Source of the DNA: Candidatus Neomicrothrix sp. UBA6944
GTDB lineage: Bacteria > Actinomycetota > Acidimicrobiia > Acidimicrobiales > Poriferisodalaceae
Assembly (NCBI GenBank): GCA_002448715.1
Contig: DJZU01000070.1
Span: forward strand, 1-15,475
Length of the DNA: 15,475 nucleotides
Direction of reading: 5' to 3'
Shown: positions 14,264-15,475 of the stretch, one piece after another
How positions within the stretch are numbered: the first letter of the stretch is position 1
How the letters are laid out: each line of letters opens with the position of its first letter
The notes under the pieces: generated by a model
The model's input: the letters and a program-made list of their open reading frames with translations, nothing else
Databases searched by the model: none
What the model was told of the DNA's origin: nothing
Made by a program: the position numbers and the translations under genes

Positions 14264-14336
14264 GCCGCGATAGCTCAGTTGGTAGAGCGCCTCCATGGTA
14301 AGGAGGAGGTCCCGGGTTCGAATCCCGGTCGTGGCT
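14264..14336 (+). tRNA. tRNA-Thr (anticodon GGT)
   Basis: Acceptor GCCGCGA (14264-14270) pairs with TCGTGGC (14329-14335), one G-T wobble, with discriminator T at 14336. The anticodon stem CCTCC/GGAGG encloses ATGGTAA, anticodon GGT at 14297-14299. The T arm is CCGGG-TTCGAAT-CCCGG (14312-14328). CCA is not encoded. The tRNA-Met gene follows 15 bases later, so the two are probably one transcript. Confidence 0.97.
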
Positions 14337-14351
14337 CGCTCGAAAGGGCAT

Positions 14352-14428
14352 GGCGGGATAGCTCAGTTGGTCAGAGCGCACGGCTCATAATCGTGAGGTC
14401 CCGGGTTCGAGTCCCGGTCCCGCTACCA
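14352..14428 (+). tRNA. Elongator tRNA-Met (anticodon CAT), CCA encoded
   Basis: Acceptor GGCGGGA (14352-14358) pairs with TCCCGCT (14418-14424), with a G-T first pair, discriminator A at 14425 and encoded CCA at 14426-14428. Anticodon CAT is at 14386-14388 in loop CTCATAA. The anticodon stem CACGG/TCGTG lacks the three G-C pairs next to the loop that mark initiator tRNA, and position 1 pairs with 72, so it is an elongator. A lysidine-modified tRNA-Ile cannot be fully excluded, but the body resembles actinobacterial elongator Met, and the Thr-Met order is common in that phylum. Confidence 0.93.
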
Positions 14429-14515
14429 CCAAATAGATCAAATACCAATTTGGCTCTCAATATCCGACGATGGCTCAGGCACATAGAGCTGGCTGCGTCG
14501 CTACGAAATGAGGGC

Positions 14516-14521
14516 TAGCGT
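14516..14521 (+). promoter_or_regulatory. Putative -10 element of the sigma factor gene (leaderless start)
   Basis: TAGCGT followed by CACATT and the ATG at 14528 lies at -12 to -7. No close Shine-Dalgarno exists (a GAGGG is 14 bases upstream). No -35 box is recognisable. Confidence 0.25.
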
Positions 14522-14527
14522 CACATT

Positions 14528-15130
14528 ATGCCAACAGCGCAGATTCGGGCAGATGTTGCCGCTGCCCAAGATGGTGACGAAGTCGCTTTTGCTCGCCTCG
14601 TCGACCAAACATATTCAGATGTTTTTCTTCTAGCGGCCCGTCTGACCCGCAATCACGATGATGCTCTCGATGTCGTGCAGGAGGTCTACTTGCGCGCCTA
14701 CCGGGGTCTTATCGACTATCGAGGTGAGGCGAGGTTCACTACATGGCTACATCGAATCACGGTTAACTGTGCGAGTACCTTGTTAGCTCGACGTCAACGC
14801 CACTCCCATGATCCAATTCAGCGAGATGTCATAGATCTGAGTGGTGAGTATCACCCTGAGAGGCGAGTGGAGGAGAGCGAAATCAGTGACGATGTCAGAG
14901 AGGCACTTGAAGAATTACCTTCCAACCTGCGTGCCGTCTTGGTGCTAAGCGACGTTTTTGATCTGTCACACCAAAAAATTGGAAAGCAACTAGGAATTTC
15001 CACCACGGCAGTCAAAGTGCGGCTACACAGAGGCAGAAAGCGGATGCGACAAGCCATTCAAACCAAACGCCAAAAGACAGACCCCGTAGCCCAACTAACG
15101 ACCAGTCAAGGGGTTCGACATGCTGTGTGA
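14528..15130 (+). CDS. ECF-type RNA polymerase sigma factor
   Basis: A 200-residue sigma-70 family protein with only regions 2 and 4, the ECF arrangement. Region 2 spans about 20-90: FARLVDQTYSDVFLLA, the core-binding DALDVVQEVYLRAYRG (45-60) and the -10 recognition part FTTWLHRITVNCA (70-82). Region 4 spans about 122-175: ALEELPSNLRAVLVLSDV, then the helix-turn-helix LSHQKIGKQLGISTTAVKVRLHRGRKRM that contacts the -35 element. A basic tail of about 25 residues follows. It redirects RNA polymerase in response to a signal held by its partner: the next gene, overlapping by 11 bases, encodes a zinc-binding anti-sigma factor. The target regulon cannot be read here; no ECF-like promoter was recognised in front of its own gene. 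It lies about 100 bases after tRNA-Met on the same strand. Confidence 0.93.
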   Translation: MPTAQIRADVAAAQDGDEVAFARLVDQTYSDVFLLAARLTRNHDDALDVVQEVYLRAYRGLIDYRGEARFTTWLHRITVNCASTLLARRQRHSHDPIQRDVIDLSGEYHPERRVEESEISDDVREALEELPSNLRAVLVLSDVFDLSHQKIGKQLGISTTAVKVRLHRGRKRMRQAIQTKRQKTDPVAQLTTSQGVRHAV

Positions 15131-15461
15131 TCGCAACCAAAGACAGATCAGAGCCATGGCTCGAGGCGAGACCATCGGTGCCACAAAACTTAGGCAACAT
15201 GTGCGACATTGCCTTCGGTGCCAGGCTGAAATGTCACGCGAGAGACGTATTCAGAGGGAACTTCATGCCCTCAGAAATGAAATACCGGTCCCCGATGGCT
15301 TGAATAACCATATTCTTGAATCCATTGAAGCAGTCGATCGGCGTCCAATCATCGCTCAACGGCAGCGATCGAAAGTCGCCGGCTTATGCGCACTTGGTGT
15401 AGCACTGGCACTGGGATTGAGTTCTCTACCCACTCGCCGTCGTGCAGTCCAGGCAAGCTAA
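15120..15461 (+). CDS. Short zinc-finger (ZAS-type) membrane anti-sigma factor
   Basis: A 113-residue anti-sigma factor that would hold the ECF sigma factor at the membrane. The ZAS/zf-HC2 motif HxxxCxxC is present as His27, Cys31 and Cys34 in RQHVRHCLRCQAE. A charged helical linker (35-85) leads to one hydrophobic stretch at about 86-103 (VAGLCALGVALALGLSSL), and only about 12 residues, with three adjacent arginines, follow. There is thus almost no extracytoplasmic sensor domain, so signal input may act through the zinc site (redox) or through another protein. The ATG overlaps the sigma gene by 11 bases and has AAGGGG eight bases upstream, supporting translational coupling. The stop is inside the window, so the gene is complete as read. 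Confidence 0.85.
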   Translation: MLCDRNQRQIRAMARGETIGATKLRQHVRHCLRCQAEMSRERRIQRELHALRNEIPVPDGLNNHILESIEAVDRRPIIAQRQRSKVAGLCALGVALALGLSSLPTRRRAVQAS

Positions 15462-15475
15462 AGAAAGTCCAAACT

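Noticed and set aside
14429..14453. CCAAAT / ATTTGG inverted repeat after tRNA-Met as a terminator
   Set aside because: Six mostly A-T pairs with a 13-base loop and no T-run; too weak to call.
14258..14518. Open frame of 86 codons on the + strand across the tRNA pair
   Set aside because: It is a translation of tRNA-Thr and tRNA-Met; text such as SSVGQSARL and RSRVRVPVPLPP is the well-known artefact of reading tRNA genes as protein.
1..15475. CRISPR array, insertion sequence, prophage or defence system
   Set aside because: No direct-repeat/spacer pattern, transposase, integrase, terminal repeats or attachment-site duplication next to the tRNAs was seen; the genes are housekeeping-like throughout.

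Overview
The window looks like ordinary chromosome from a marine-type actinobacterium, most likely of the Acidimicrobiia or a neighbouring lineage. The support is protein-level: an F420-dependent LLM-family oxidoreductase, a MenB that keeps the Asp of the bicarbonate-independent (mycobacterial-type) subgroup, actinobacterial-looking NuoM/NuoN, and several starts with no Shine-Dalgarno but a TANNNT hexamer at leaderless spacing. Base composition looks balanced by eye (not computed). Nothing indicates a plasmid, prophage, transposon or CRISPR array; the longest gene-free stretches are only about 160 bases.

Layout. Positions 1-4082 (+) hold the 3' end of a respiratory complex I operon (nuoM, nuoN) followed in the same direction by a MidA/NDUFAF7-family methyltransferase. 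Positions 4174-6165 (+) encode acetyl-CoA synthetase. Next come a small HAD phosphatase whose start lies among overlapping inverted repeats (6183-6674, +), a lipoprotein with an I78-inhibitor-like tail (6779-7345, +) and the membrane protease HtpX (7506-8360, +). HtpX converges, with one base between the stops, on yajQ (8362-8850, -). A tRNA-Tyr with a strong downstream hairpin is at 8948-9064.

Positions 9197-11812 (+) form a tight unit: a crotonase-family enzyme, a cupin resembling thiol dioxygenases, and a three-domain rhodanese translationally coupled to the cupin by a GTGA overlap. This is the best candidate here for an under-described pathway, possibly thiol or organosulfur catabolism. 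An LLM-family oxidoreductase (11817-12689, -) converges on it. menB (12752-13666, +) and a phosphinothricin-type GNAT acetyltransferase (13678-14175, -) follow. The window ends with tRNA-Thr and elongator tRNA-Met (14264-14428) and an overlapping ECF sigma factor / short zinc-binding anti-sigma pair (14528-15461).

How the parts connect. NuoM and NuoN pump protons while electrons go to a quinone, and MenB makes the menaquinone precursor. MidA may help assemble complex I. AcsA and the crotonase feed acyl-CoA metabolism. HtpX, YajQ, the lipoprotein and the sigma/anti-sigma pair are envelope or stress functions. All assignments are from reading the sequence and remembered family motifs; no database search was run.
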